Shown here: positions 25,054-33,839 of the stretch, in pieces
Layout: each line of letters begins with the position of its first letter
Numbering within the stretch: position 1 is the first letter of the stretch
NCBI RefSeq assembly: GCF_001613205.1
Contig: NZ_BDBX01000019.1
Coordinates: forward strand, 62,001-126,000
Direction of reading: 5' to 3'
Length of the DNA stretch: 64,000 bases
Source of the DNA: Nocardia sienata NBRC 100364
Lineage (GTDB): Bacteria; Actinomycetota; Actinomycetes; Mycobacteriales; Mycobacteriaceae
Notes under the pieces: model-generated
What the model was told of the DNA's origin: nothing
The model's input: the letters and a program-made list of their open reading frames with translations, nothing else
Databases searched by the model: none
Made by a program: the position numbers and the translations under genes

Positions 25054-26258
25054 ACTGTGCACTCCATCCGGATGGTCGTCGGTCCGCCGGGCGGGCTGGA
25101 TACCGTCAGTTGTCCGTCCAGGGCCGCGAGGCGGCGTTGCAGGCGGTCGAGGCCGTGGCCGCCCACAATGTGGGCGCCGCCCGGCCCGTCGTCGGTGATG
25201 CTCACAATCCACTGTGTACCGGTGTGGGTGCCGTGGAGGTCGACCCGGGTGGCGTCGGTGTGCCTGGCGACGTTGGTGAGGGATTCGGCGGCGAAGACGT
25301 AGGACATGTGCTCGACGGCCGGTGGTAGCCGGTTTCCCGGGCCGGACGCGTCGTCGAGGTCGATGCGGATATCGAGTGGTAGGTCCGCCGCGAGATCGAT
25401 CAGCGCCGGACCCAATCCGCGTTCGGTCAGGACCCGGGGCGAGAAGCCGCGCAGGACGGCCCGCAGTTCGCTCAGGGTTTCGTCGACCTGCCGGTGGGCT
25501 TCGGCGGCGACGCGGCCTGTGGGTCCGTGCGCGTCCTGGGATTCGGCGAGGCCCAGGGTCATCGACAGGGCGACGAGCCGATGCTGGACACGGTCGTGCA
25601 GTTCGGATTCGAGAAGTTCGCGCTCGAACCCTTCTGCTTCCAGCAGCGCGGAACGGGAGTTCTCGATCCGGGCGGCTTCGCGCTGCCAACGGTCGGCGTC
25701 GGGGGTCAGCAGTGTCCGGGCCACCAGCGTTTCGAGCGCCGACCAGGCGCTGAGGAGTACCAACAGCAAGATCGCGGCGATGAACCCCGCGCCTGCGCAG
25801 ATCCATGCTTCCGTCGGCTCGTCGACCACCCAGGGGCCGAGGTCGAAGTAATCACTCCGGACCAGGCGCGGCGCGGCGAGCAGGACCGCGGCGAGGATGA
25901 AACCGAACCCTGCCAGGCAGCACACCGCACCGCCGAACACAGTGGTGGCGACGAGGTAGATGGCGTGCCGGGCAGTGGGCAACCGGCGCTCGGCCGCGGC
26001 GGCCCGCACCCGGGCCGCGGCGTGGTCCGCGGTGTCGGGGTCGACGAGTCGGAGCCGAGCGCACTGGAGTCGCAGCATGGGCTCCCACAGGGCCGCCCGC
26101 AGATCGCGGGTCAGTCCGAGCAGCACTACCGGCACGAAACCGACCGCCGTGGCCGCTGTGAGGATGCCACCGCAGAGTACGGAGAGCAGCGCGCGCCACG
26201 GCCATCGGGAAATGAGGAAGCGTGGGCCGGTCCGGAGCGCGGACCCCACCGCGGTCAC
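25050..26258 (-). CDS. NarL/DesK-type sensor histidine kinase
   Basis: A 402-residue membrane kinase. Two pairs of hydrophobic segments (LSVLCGGILTAATAVGFVPV; AIYLVATTVFGGAVCCLAGF; AGAGFIAAILLLVLLSAW) precede a HisKA_3 dimerisation domain with ELLESELHDRVQHRLVAL (His phospho-acceptor) and a HATPase domain (FAAESLTNVARHTDATRV as N box, ITDDGPGG as G box). The start is GTG 26258, overlapping the stop of the upstream CPBP gene (GTGA). Sensor input is unknown; there is no large extracellular domain, so it may sense the membrane or the CPBP partner. Confidence 0.92.
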   Translation of the reverse strand: MTAVGSALRTGPRFLISRWPWRALLSVLCGGILTAATAVGFVPVVLLGLTRDLRAALWEPMLRLQCARLRLVDPDTADHAAARVRAAAAERRLPTARHAIYLVATTVFGGAVCCLAGFGFILAAVLLAAPRLVRSDYFDLGPWVVDEPTEAWICAGAGFIAAILLLVLLSAWSALETLVARTLLTPDADRWQREAARIENSRSALLEAEGFERELLESELHDRVQHRLVALSMTLGLAESQDAHGPTGRVAAEAHRQVDETLSELRAVLRGFSPRVLTERGLGPALIDLAADLPLDIRIDLDDASGPGNRLPPAVEHMSYVFAAESLTNVARHTDATRVDLHGTHTGTQWIVSITDDGPGGAHIVGGHGLDRLQRRLAALDGQLTVSSPPGGPTTIRMECTV

Positions 26259-27145
26259 CGCCGGGCTCCTGCCGTTGTCGCCGGTTGCGTGCGCTGTGGG
26301 CCGCCGCGCTTCGTCGCTACGATGATCCACGCGACCACGGGCGAATATGATGCGCACATCAGCAGAGTAGTGGCGGCGCCGGAGGGGTCGGTGGTATCGG
26401 CGAACAGTTCCAGTCCCAGCGCCAGCACGAGGTTGCTCCCGCCGTGCAGCAGGGCCGGCGGCCATACCGAACCGCTGCGCGTCCACAACCAGCCGATCAC
26501 GAACTCGAGTTCGATCGACAGCGGCAACCACAGCACCATGGCGAGGAACGCGTCGGCGGCGGAACCACCCGCGCCGAGATACCCCACCCAGGGCAGCGGC
26601 CAATGCCACACGCCCCAGATCGCGCCCGTCGCGAACGTGGTGAGCACAGGGCGTCCGGGCACGAGACGGTCGCGCAGATAGGTGGTCCAGCCGAATTCCT
26701 CACCGAAGAAGATCGGCGCGGCCACGACCGGGATGATCGGCGCGAGCGCCAGGAACAGCACATGACCGGAATCGAAATCTCCGGCCGCGGGACGCCATAT
26801 GCCCAGCACCACCGCGAGCCCGAGCGCGAGGGCGAGAACACCGATCGGGAGCAGTGCGGCGATCAGGTACGAGCGCCACTGGCGGTCGAGCCGCAGCCGC
26901 AAACCGGCATCGGCGAAACCCTCGCGAGTGATCCACCGCCGGGTGCAGATCGCGGCGAGAGCGGGAACGAAAGCCCCGGTCAGCAGCTGAACCACCGGAT
27001 TGTCGAGGGAGTATCCGACCGATCCGGCGATTCCCCACGGAATCCACGCTCCCGCGAAGGCGAGTATGAGGAACCAGAGAATGCCCTGGTGCCGTGTCCA
27101 GGTGCCGGACCCGAGCGGCTCCCGATCGGTCAACGCTGTTGTCAT
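26255..27145 (-). CDS. CPBP family intramembrane metalloprotease
   Basis: A 296-residue polytopic protein of the CPBP (CAAX protease/bacteriocin-processing, Abi) family. The motifs are Glu149-Glu150 in FGEEFGWTTYLRDRL, His181 in IWGVWHWP and a later LLHGGSN histidine, which together make the metal site. About seven membrane segments. It is the first gene of a three-gene unit with a kinase and regulator joined by GTGA overlaps, an arrangement that suggests regulated proteolysis in envelope stress or peptide immunity. Substrate unknown. Confidence 0.88.
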   Translation of the reverse strand: MTTALTDREPLGSGTWTRHQGILWFLILAFAGAWIPWGIAGSVGYSLDNPVVQLLTGAFVPALAAICTRRWITREGFADAGLRLRLDRQWRSYLIAALLPIGVLALALGLAVVLGIWRPAAGDFDSGHVLFLALAPIIPVVAAPIFFGEEFGWTTYLRDRLVPGRPVLTTFATGAIWGVWHWPLPWVGYLGAGGSAADAFLAMVLWLPLSIELEFVIGWLWTRSGSVWPPALLHGGSNLVLALGLELFADTTDPSGAATTLLMCASYSPVVAWIIVATKRGGPQRTQPATTAGARR

Positions 27146-27310
27146 GCCCTCATTACAGAGCGGCTGCCGCGGGAAGTCGGTGGTGAACGGGACCGTTTCA
27201 TGGTCGCGTACGCGCTACCACGGATTTCGACGGTCCGGCCAACCTGTTCGTCTCGGTGACCGGAAGCTTTGCGACGTGACGAGGTGCGCGGAGATCTAGG
27301 GTTCCAACCC

Positions 27311-29428
27311 GTGACCCGCAACCAGGCCTTTCCGCACCTGCTCGCTCCCGGAACCATCGGTCCCGTCACCCTGCCCAACCGCGTTGTCATGCCCGCGATG
27401 GATATGAACCTGTGCGAAGACGGTGAGATCGAGCAGGGCGATATCGAGCATTTCGTCGCCCGTGCCGCCGGTGGGACCGGGCTGATCATCACCGGTTGCT
27501 GCGCTGTCGCCTACCCGGTCGGGTGCGCGAGCACCAAGGAACCCGGTCTGTCCGAAGACCGGTTCATACCAGGCCTGAAGGCGCTGGTGGACGCGGTTCA
27601 CGCCGCGGGCAGCAAGCTGTGTGTGCAGATGACGCACCACGGGAAGGTGGCTCGGATCGACACCATGGAGGGTCGCCCGCTGCTGGTTCCGTCGAAGCCG
27701 GGCGATGCCGCCGACCTGTCCGCGCTGGCGGACAACACGGGCGAAGAGTTGGCGAAGATGGGAGCCGTCACGGGTGGTAAGCAGGCCACCTATCGCGAGG
27801 CCACGCAGGACGATATCGACTGGCTGGTGCGCTGCTTCGCCGAAGCTGCCGGGCGGGTGAAGGCTGCCGGTGGCGATGCTGTCGAGATCCATTGTGCGCA
27901 CGGCTACGTTCTCGGGGCCTTCTTGAGCCGGGCCGACAACAAACGCACCGATGGATACGGCGGCTCTCTGGCGAACCGGGCGCGGTTGGCTGTAGAGGTC
28001 ATCCGTGCGGTGAAGGCGGAGGTCGGTGAAGCATTGGCGATCCTGGTCCGGGTAGCGGGACGTGAGTTCGGCGAGGACGACGCGCTGACCCCCGAGGAAG
28101 CCGCTGCGGCCGCGGCGCTGTTCGAGGCGGCGGGAGCGGATGCCATCCACGTCACCGGATGGGGGCGTAACCCGTTCTCCGATTTCACCGACGGTCCACT
28201 GCCCGATGAGGTCGGTGCGTATACGGAGCTTGCCGGGGTGGTGAAGAAGGCTGTCTCCATCCCGGTGATCACTGTCGGCCGAGTGCTACCGGAGGTCGGG
28301 GAGAAAGCGATCGCCGAAGGCAAGGCCGATTTCGCGGCAATGGGACGGCAGCTGCTCGCCGATCCGGAGCTGGTGAACAAGCTTGAAGCGGGGGCGCCGG
28401 AACAGATCCGTCCCTGCATCAATTGTTATGTGTGCGTCCAGGAGAACTTCTGGGACGACACCCCGGTGTGTGCGGTGAATCCCGCTCTGGGCAATGAAAC
28501 GGTGCTTCCGCTGGTGCGCACTGCTGCCCCGAAGCACGTTGTCGTCGTTGGGGCGGGCCCCGGGGGACTCGAGGTCGCTCGGATAGCCGGCGAGCGCGGA
28601 CACCGGGTGACGCTGCTGGACAGATCCGATCGGATCGGCGGCACACTGTGGTTCTCCAGCCTCACGACGCCGGACAATCAGCGCTTGCTGGAATGGCTGA
28701 AGACCCAGGTCGAGCGCCTGGGGGTCGATATCCGCTTGAATACCGAGGCCACGGTGCCGGTGATCGAGGCGCTGGGTGCGGATGCGGTCGTGGTGGCCAC
28801 CGGTGCGGTGCGCGAGCGCCCCGCTGTTCCCGGCGGCGATCTGCCGCATGTGCACACCGGCGATACGTTGCGTGCGCTGCTGACCGGGGCCGGGGACGTC
28901 TCCCGGGTGCCGCTGTCGCTTCGGGCCATAGCCAAGCTGGGCAAGCTCTCCGGTATCACCAGGAGTCCTGCGGCGATCCGCGGTGTGACACGTAGGTTCC
29001 TGCCGATGGGCAGGGATGTCGTCGTGATCGGTGGTTCCCTCGTCGGGCTGGAGCTCGCGGAGTTCCTGGCCGAGCGTGGACGTGATGTGACGTTGCTGGA
29101 GGAAGGTCGGCAGCTCGGCGTGCCGATGGCGATGCCGCGACGTTGGACGGCCGTTCGTCGCGCGGGTGCGAAGGGGGTGACCGTGTATCGCAACGCCACG
29201 GTGCAGCGGATCACCGCGGAGTATGTCGAGTTCCGCGTCGGCGACAAGACCTCGACCGCACCGGCCGATATCGTTGTCATGGCTTCGGGTGTGTCGGCAC
29301 AGGCGCCGCTGGCCGATGCACTGGCGGGTGTGGTGCCCGAGGTGCATGTGGTGGGCGACGCGGCCGCGGTCGACTACATCGAAGGGGCCATTCATACCGC
29401 GTGGAAGGTCGCTACAACCCTCGGGTAG
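27311..29428 (+). CDS. NADH:flavin oxidoreductase/2,4-dienoyl-CoA reductase-like protein
   Basis: A 705-residue three-part flavoenzyme: N-terminal FMN-binding TIM barrel of the old yellow enzyme type (LLAPGTIGPVTLPNRVVMPA, EIHCAHGYVLGAFLSRADN, DGYGGS), a 4Fe-4S site (PCINCYVC then C eleven residues later), and a C-terminal FAD/NAD(P)-binding half (VVVVGAGPGGLEVARIAGER and VVVIGGSLVGLELAEFLAER). This is the plan of 2,4-dienoyl-CoA reductase (FadH) and trimethylamine dehydrogenase. Unsaturated acyl-CoA or another enone is the likely substrate. GTG 27311 preceded by AGGG at nine bases is preferred to the upstream ATG. Confidence 0.88.
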   Translation: MTRNQAFPHLLAPGTIGPVTLPNRVVMPAMDMNLCEDGEIEQGDIEHFVARAAGGTGLIITGCCAVAYPVGCASTKEPGLSEDRFIPGLKALVDAVHAAGSKLCVQMTHHGKVARIDTMEGRPLLVPSKPGDAADLSALADNTGEELAKMGAVTGGKQATYREATQDDIDWLVRCFAEAAGRVKAAGGDAVEIHCAHGYVLGAFLSRADNKRTDGYGGSLANRARLAVEVIRAVKAEVGEALAILVRVAGREFGEDDALTPEEAAAAAALFEAAGADAIHVTGWGRNPFSDFTDGPLPDEVGAYTELAGVVKKAVSIPVITVGRVLPEVGEKAIAEGKADFAAMGRQLLADPELVNKLEAGAPEQIRPCINCYVCVQENFWDDTPVCAVNPALGNETVLPLVRTAAPKHVVVVGAGPGGLEVARIAGERGHRVTLLDRSDRIGGTLWFSSLTTPDNQRLLEWLKTQVERLGVDIRLNTEATVPVIEALGADAVVVATGAVRERPAVPGGDLPHVHTGDTLRALLTGAGDVSRVPLSLRAIAKLGKLSGITRSPAAIRGVTRRFLPMGRDVVVIGGSLVGLELAEFLAERGRDVTLLEEGRQLGVPMAMPRRWTAVRRAGAKGVTVYRNATVQRITAEYVEFRVGDKTSTAPADIVVMASGVSAQAPLADALAGVVPEVHVVGDAAAVDYIEGAIHTAWKVATTLG

Positions 29429-29638
29429 ACCGCTGGATCGTGAATCTCCGCACCGGCCGTTGTAGTCGCGCATTCCGACACCGCCGGATACCTTCGCACT
29501 TGTGACTCCCGATTTCACGACCGAAGCCGAGGCCCACACGGTCTGACGACAGTGGGTCGACGGCTTACTCCGAGGGACCGTTGCTCGACGGCAGGCCGAG
29601 CCGTGCGCCGGTCGCGACCCGTCGACCTTCGCCGCCGG

Positions 29639-30427
29639 TCAGTGGCCTTGTGTGTCCCTGAGGGAAAGCCGTACCGTGCCGGCCGCGAAGATCGCCACAC
29701 AGACCACCGCGAAATAGATCAGCGACCCGCTTTCCCCGCCGAACATGCTCTCGATCGTCGCCAGCTGCCCCACCCCCAGTTCACCGTTCTTGAACGGCGA
29801 CAGTTGTTGAAGCGCCATACCCAGGTCCCCGGGGACGAAGGTCACGAAAACCTCCACCCCGAACTTCCACAGCAGCACGATCATGACCACCAGCCCCGGC
29901 TTCGGGACCAGCGCCGCCACTCCCAATCCGAGTGCGGAGATCAGCAGCGTGTAGACCGGGACTCCGATCAGCAGCTGGATTCCGTCACCCGAGAACACTT
30001 CGACCTTGCCCCAGATCTCGGGGAACAGCTGCGGAAATGCCCACAGGACCAGAAACGTGACGACGGCGGCGGTGATCGCGGCGATGGCGCCGAAGACGAT
30101 GAGTTTCGCGACCGGGAGGATCCAGCGGCGGGTTTGGATGCCGAAAACCGTCTCGATCGTGTTGTCCTTGAATTCCGCGCACAGCGAGGACACCCCGCCT
30201 GCCATGAGGATGAAGGACGAGAACACGAGAATCCAGTAGGCGGCGTTGTCGGTGTCCATACCGCCGGCACCGTTCAGTTTGTTCGCTTCGGTAGCCTTGG
30301 CGATACCGAAATTCAGGCCCAGTGGGATCACCACGGCGAGGGGGACGACGGCGTACCAGATCGGGCTGCGCCAGGAGAGTTTCGCGAGTTCGCTGCGGAC
30401 GGACCGAACGAGGTAGGCGGCGATCAT
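29639..30427 (-). CDS. ABC-2 type transporter permease
   Basis: A 262-residue permease with six hydrophobic segments, for example YAVVPLAVVIPLGLNFGIAK, AYWILVFSSFILMAGGVSSL and LIYFAVVCVAIFAAGTVRLS. No large extracellular loops or conserved substrate motifs. It overlaps the ATPase gene upstream by ATGA, so the two form an exporter of the ABC-2 type, which in actinobacteria often removes drugs, peptides or lipids. Cargo unknown. Confidence 0.85.
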   Translation of the reverse strand: MIAAYLVRSVRSELAKLSWRSPIWYAVVPLAVVIPLGLNFGIAKATEANKLNGAGGMDTDNAAYWILVFSSFILMAGGVSSLCAEFKDNTIETVFGIQTRRWILPVAKLIVFGAIAAITAAVVTFLVLWAFPQLFPEIWGKVEVFSGDGIQLLIGVPVYTLLISALGLGVAALVPKPGLVVMIVLLWKFGVEVFVTFVPGDLGMALQQLSPFKNGELGVGQLATIESMFGGESGSLIYFAVVCVAIFAAGTVRLSLRDTQGH

Positions 30428-31161
30428 CGGGCGCCTCCGGTGGCGGCGTATTCCACACTGTCCGCGGTGATTTCGACATACGCCGATTCCAAGGGGCGTG
30501 GTCCCGACCCTGCCGCCACCAGTTCGTCCTTACTCGTATCGGAAAGCACTTTGCCCTTGCCCATGATGACCACGCGGGTGCCGGTGATCTCGACTTCGGT
30601 GAGGTTGTGGGAGGCCACGAGCAGGCATTTGCCTTCGGTGGCCAGGCCGAGGAGTAGTTCGCGCAACCAGATGATGCCTTCGATGTCCAGGCCGTTGGCC
30701 GGTTCGTCGAGGACCAGTGTTTTCGGGTCGCCGAGCAGGGCCGCGGCGATGCCCAGGCGTTGCAGCATGCCGTAGGAGAATTCGCCGACGGGTCGATTCG
30801 CGACCCGGTCCAGGCCGACTCGGTCCAGGACCGGGCCGACATTCGAGGTGGGCAGGCCACCGAGGCGGGATTGCCAGCGGAGATGTTGTGCGGCGGTGTG
30901 GCCGGGGTTGCGCGCGAAAGCGCCCAGACCGAATCCGATTTCGGTGATGGCCTTGCGGAAATCGCGTAATCCGCTGCCGTTCACCGATATCGTGCCGGAA
31001 CTGGTGCGTGTCAGGCCGGCGATCATGCGCATCACGGTGGTTTTCCCGGCACCGTTCGGCCCGAGCAGATAGGTTATCGAGCCCGGCTCGGCCTCGAAGG
31101 TGACGTCGTCGACGGCGAGTTTCTCACCGAAGCGTTTGGAAACGCCACGAACGCTGATCAT
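30424..31161 (-). CDS. ABC transporter ATP-binding protein
   Basis: A 245-residue ATPase partner of the adjacent permease. Walker A is GPNGAGKT, Walker B TLVLDEP with the catalytic Glu, and the H-loop is VASHNL. The signature motif is weak: FSYGMLQRLGIAAAL in place of LSGGQ, but this variant occurs in several ABC-2 exporters. The start at 31161 (MISVRGVSKRFGEK) is the family start; a longer frame to 31239 adds no conserved sequence. Confidence 0.9.
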   Translation of the reverse strand: MISVRGVSKRFGEKLAVDDVTFEAEPGSITYLLGPNGAGKTTVMRMIAGLTRTSSGTISVNGSGLRDFRKAITEIGFGLGAFARNPGHTAAQHLRWQSRLGGLPTSNVGPVLDRVGLDRVANRPVGEFSYGMLQRLGIAAALLGDPKTLVLDEPANGLDIEGIIWLRELLLGLATEGKCLLVASHNLTEVEITGTRVVIMGKGKVLSDTSKDELVAAGSGPRPLESAYVEITADSVEYAATGGAR

Positions 31162-31235
31162 GGGAAATCCTGGGTGACTGGTGCCGGATACCGCCGGGAA
31201 TGAAGTTCCGGAGGTCATTTCAAAAGTGCGTGCGT

Positions 31236-31291
31236 ACACCCGGGCGGAGCGGTCCTGGATCGAATGATCCGCGGTCGCTCCGCCCGAGTGT
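31236..31291 (-). terminator. Hairpin between the secreted protein gene and the ABC genes
   Basis: CGGGCGGAGCG (31241-31251) pairs with CGCTCCGCCCG (31276-31286), extended outside by ACAC/GTGT after one mismatch and inside by GGATC/GATCC. It starts nine bases after the stop of the secreted protein gene (31300, minus strand), so that gene is probably transcribed alone. Confidence 0.7.
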
Positions 31292-31299
31292 GTTCGAAC

Positions 31300-31782
31300 T
31301 CAGTAGCCGAAGGAGGGGTTACCCTGGCACTGCATCTCCTGGCAGGTGGCCTTCCAGTCGAACTTCCACAGGCCGCCCTCGCGGATGTAGTGGTACAGGA
31401 CGCTCTGGGCGGGGAAGCCGGCCATCACACCGTGCACGGTGACGGACATGGTGTTACCGGAGACGTTGACCGGGGCGATGGCGCGACCCTGGATGGAGAA
31501 GAAATCCATGGTCTTACTGCCCTCCATGACCTGTTCGAGGGCGGGGCGGGCGGACGGCCCGTTGTAGCTCACTTCGATCTTGGGCTCCATGCCGATATTC
31601 GGGTTCCAGAACGCGGCGAACTGCTTCTCGATCTGCGCCAGGCTCGGGACCTCGTCTCGGACGTAGAGATCCGAGGCCTGGGAGGCCCGGATGGAGAAAT
31701 CGGCCGACGCCGGCTGCGTCAGGCCGAATCCCATGAGCGCGGTGAGAATACAGACAGCGGCGATTCTGATGAATTTGGACAT
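31300..31782 (-). CDS. Secreted hypothetical protein, possibly iron-regulated
   Basis: A 160-residue exported protein: signal peptide FIRIAAVCILTALMGFGL with cleavage near ASA-DFS, then a mature part (LAQIEKQFAAFWNPNIGMEP, VSGNTMSVTVHGVMAGFPAQ, GGLWKFDWKATCQEMQCQ) whose helix-then-curved-sheet order recalls NTF2-like low-molecular-weight antigens such as mycobacterial MTB12; this is a guess from shape. Two cysteines near the end may pair. GAAGGGG lies before the ATG. A good IdeR-type iron box is about 145 bases upstream. Confidence 0.7.
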   Translation of the reverse strand: MSKFIRIAAVCILTALMGFGLTQPASADFSIRASQASDLYVRDEVPSLAQIEKQFAAFWNPNIGMEPKIEVSYNGPSARPALEQVMEGSKTMDFFSIQGRAIAPVNVSGNTMSVTVHGVMAGFPAQSVLYHYIREGGLWKFDWKATCQEMQCQGNPSFGY

Positions 31783-31926
31783 GACGGCCCCTTCTAAGAC
31801 CAACCTGCGAAGCGAGGCGACGGGGGCGGTGTCCGCGGTGGTGCGTACCTCGTCCGCCCGGCGCCGCCGGGTGGGTGAACGCAGGGCGAAACCCACTCGG
31901 GTAATGCGAAACGCTAGCGACCGGTC

Positions 31927-31945
31927 TTAGGTTAGTCAATCCTAA
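31927..31945. promoter_or_regulatory. Probable IdeR/DtxR iron box
   Basis: TTAGGTTAGTCAATCCTAA agrees at 16 of 19 positions with the IdeR/DtxR consensus TTAGGTTAGGCTAACCTAA, including both outer TTAGG/CCTAA arms. It lies 145 bases upstream of the secreted protein start (31782, minus strand) and on the far side of the urea operon terminator, so it belongs to the secreted protein gene. Predicts repression when iron is plentiful. Confidence 0.65.
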
Positions 31946-31991
31946 GTGTTAGATCGGGGGTTCGGATCACGCGCATCGCAGGGGGCCGATG

Positions 31992-32054
31992 GCCACCCGG
32001 CCGTTCCTGCTTCGCAGGCTGCCCTGCAACCCTCATCGGGAACGGCCGGGTGGC
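31992..32054 (-). terminator. Terminator of the urea operon
   Basis: GCCACCCGGCCGTTCC (31992-32007) and its perfect 16-base complement (32039-32054) enclose a 31-base loop that itself holds the small hairpin CTGCTTCGCAG. It lies 43 bases after the allophanate hydrolase stop on the minus strand. Confidence 0.75.
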
Positions 32055-32096
32055 GCCGTGCGGTTGGACGGGCCACACGGGGTCTCGGGTCGGGTG

Positions 32097-33839
32097 TCAA
32101 CGACCGGTGTTCAGATAGTTGCGCCACCCTCCATACTCGGTGATATCTATTGCGTCGCGGGCGGATTCGTAGTCGCAGGCGAAGCCGGTGACCCAGCGCC
32201 CGGAATCCAGTTCCACCTTTCCCAGGGTCATCGGCGCCGGTAGGTTGCTCAGGAAGGTCCCGAGCGCCGCCGGGGAGAGCCGGTACAGTTCGCCGGGCAG
32301 CGCGCGGCCGGAGTCCGCGCCGACCCGGAGCATGCCGGGTTTGGGTGGTTCGGCGGGCAGTGCGACCATGCGGTACGCCGCCGAGGTGGTGACCTCACCG
32401 AGGAATCGGGCCTGCGCCTGCTCCAACTGGTGATGCAGGGGCAGGCCGCGCAGATGTGCGCCGACGACCAGGAGGTCGGTGCCGGCCCCGGTCAGCAGCG
32501 GGGCGGGCGAATCCAGCAGCCGGGCGGCCAGATCGATACCGACCTGGTCGGCGAACGCCGGGGTGAGCAGCATGACGCCGAAGGGGTCGCCCGCCGTGGT
32601 CTTCTCGCCCGGGACCGCGACCGCGGCCAGATCGAGGAGGTTGCAGAAGTTGGTGAAGGTACCCATCCGGCTGTTGATCGCCACGGGTTCGGCGGTGACC
32701 GCGGCGATGGTCGGATGCTCGGTGGTGGTGGGCAGGAGCAGGGCGGGATACTCGGCGAACAGCCGGCGCGCGGCGGCGGCCGCGACGGCGAGACGACCGA
32801 GGTCGGTGACGTATTCGTGGGCGGCGGGCCGCGCCGCGCCCGCGACGATCCGCGCGACCACCGGATCGGCGCCCTCCGGTTCGCCGGCCAGGAATTCGCC
32901 CATCGCGGCGTAGCGCTGGGCCACGATGGCACCGTCGTAGAGGAGTGTGGCGGCGTCGAGCAGTTCGCCGATATCGACCGTGGCGACCTCGCCGCCGCCG
33001 GCCCGCCAGCGCGCGACGGTGGCGTCGAAGGCGGCACGGTAGGCGGGGGAGAGGGCGGACAGATTGTGGTCGGCGGGGACCGCGAGGGTGGCCCGGGCAG
33101 GGGCACCCAGCGGGAGGTCGGCGGGCCAGGCGCGGGAACGGGGGTCGGCGGGGTCGGGGCCGATCATGGCGGCGGTCACCTCGGTGGCGAGGGCCAGATC
33201 GCGGGCGAAAACGGTGACCGCGTCGTAGTCGGGGCAGGCGGGGGCGACACCGGTGGTGGAGACCAGGCCGAGGGTCGGTTTGACGCCCACGACCCCGTTC
33301 AGCGCGGCCGGTACCCGGCCGGACCCCGCGGTATCGGTGCCCAGCGCCGCGTCGACCATGCCGAGTGCGACGGCGACGGCCGAGCCGGAGCTGCTGCCGC
33401 CGGAGACACGGTCGGGGAACAGGGCGTTGCGGACCGCGCCGTAGGGGCTGCGGGTGCCCACCAGACCGGTGGCGAACTGGTCGAGATTGGTCTTACCGAG
33501 AACGAGCGCGCCTTGATCGATCAGCCGGGCCACAGCGGGAGCAGTGTGCTGCGGCGTCGTGCCGAAACCCGGGCAGGCGCAAGTGGTGGGGATACCGGCG
33601 ACGTCGATATTGTCCTTCACCGCGAGGAGCACCCCGGCCAGCGGTAGCCGCTCACCCCGCGCGAGCCGGGTGTCGAGCGCGGCGGCCTCGGCCGCGACCT
33701 CCACCTCGGCGCGCAAGGTGATCCAGATTTCGGGGCGATCGTGCTCGCGGATGGTCCGGTAGGCGCGGGCGACCTTGTCGGCGATGCTCACCGTCGTATT
33801 CGTCACCGGCTCCGCCAGCGGTAGTTGCTCCATTGTCAT
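32097..33839 (-). CDS. atzF: Allophanate hydrolase
   Basis: A 580-residue enzyme that splits allophanate to two CO2 and two NH3, the second step of urease-independent urea use. The N-terminal amidase-signature domain has the catalytic lysine in VLLAVKDNIDVAGIP, the Ser-cisSer pair in RVSGGSSSGSAVAVALGMVD and GTDTAGSGRVPAALNGVVG. The C-terminal domain (from about 455, DLLVVGAHLRGLPLHHQLEQ to the FACDYESARDAIDITEYGGW end) is the one specific to allophanate hydrolases. ATG 33839 overlaps the urea carboxylase stop (ATGA). Symbol by family; duR-type naming would also fit. Confidence 0.93.
   Translation of the reverse strand: MTMEQLPLAEPVTNTTVSIADKVARAYRTIREHDRPEIWITLRAEVEVAAEAAALDTRLARGERLPLAGVLLAVKDNIDVAGIPTTCACPGFGTTPQHTAPAVARLIDQGALVLGKTNLDQFATGLVGTRSPYGAVRNALFPDRVSGGSSSGSAVAVALGMVDAALGTDTAGSGRVPAALNGVVGVKPTLGLVSTTGVAPACPDYDAVTVFARDLALATEVTAAMIGPDPADPRSRAWPADLPLGAPARATLAVPADHNLSALSPAYRAAFDATVARWRAGGGEVATVDIGELLDAATLLYDGAIVAQRYAAMGEFLAGEPEGADPVVARIVAGAARPAAHEYVTDLGRLAVAAAAARRLFAEYPALLLPTTTEHPTIAAVTAEPVAINSRMGTFTNFCNLLDLAAVAVPGEKTTAGDPFGVMLLTPAFADQVGIDLAARLLDSPAPLLTGAGTDLLVVGAHLRGLPLHHQLEQAQARFLGEVTTSAAYRMVALPAEPPKPGMLRVGADSGRALPGELYRLSPAALGTFLSNLPAPMTLGKVELDSGRWVTGFACDYESARDAIDITEYGGWRNYLNTGR

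Noticed and set aside
24373..25806. Longer version of the response regulator
   Set aside because: Residues before 25053 are antisense-like Arg/Pro-rich and overlap the kinase gene in another frame; the GTGA overlap fixes the start.
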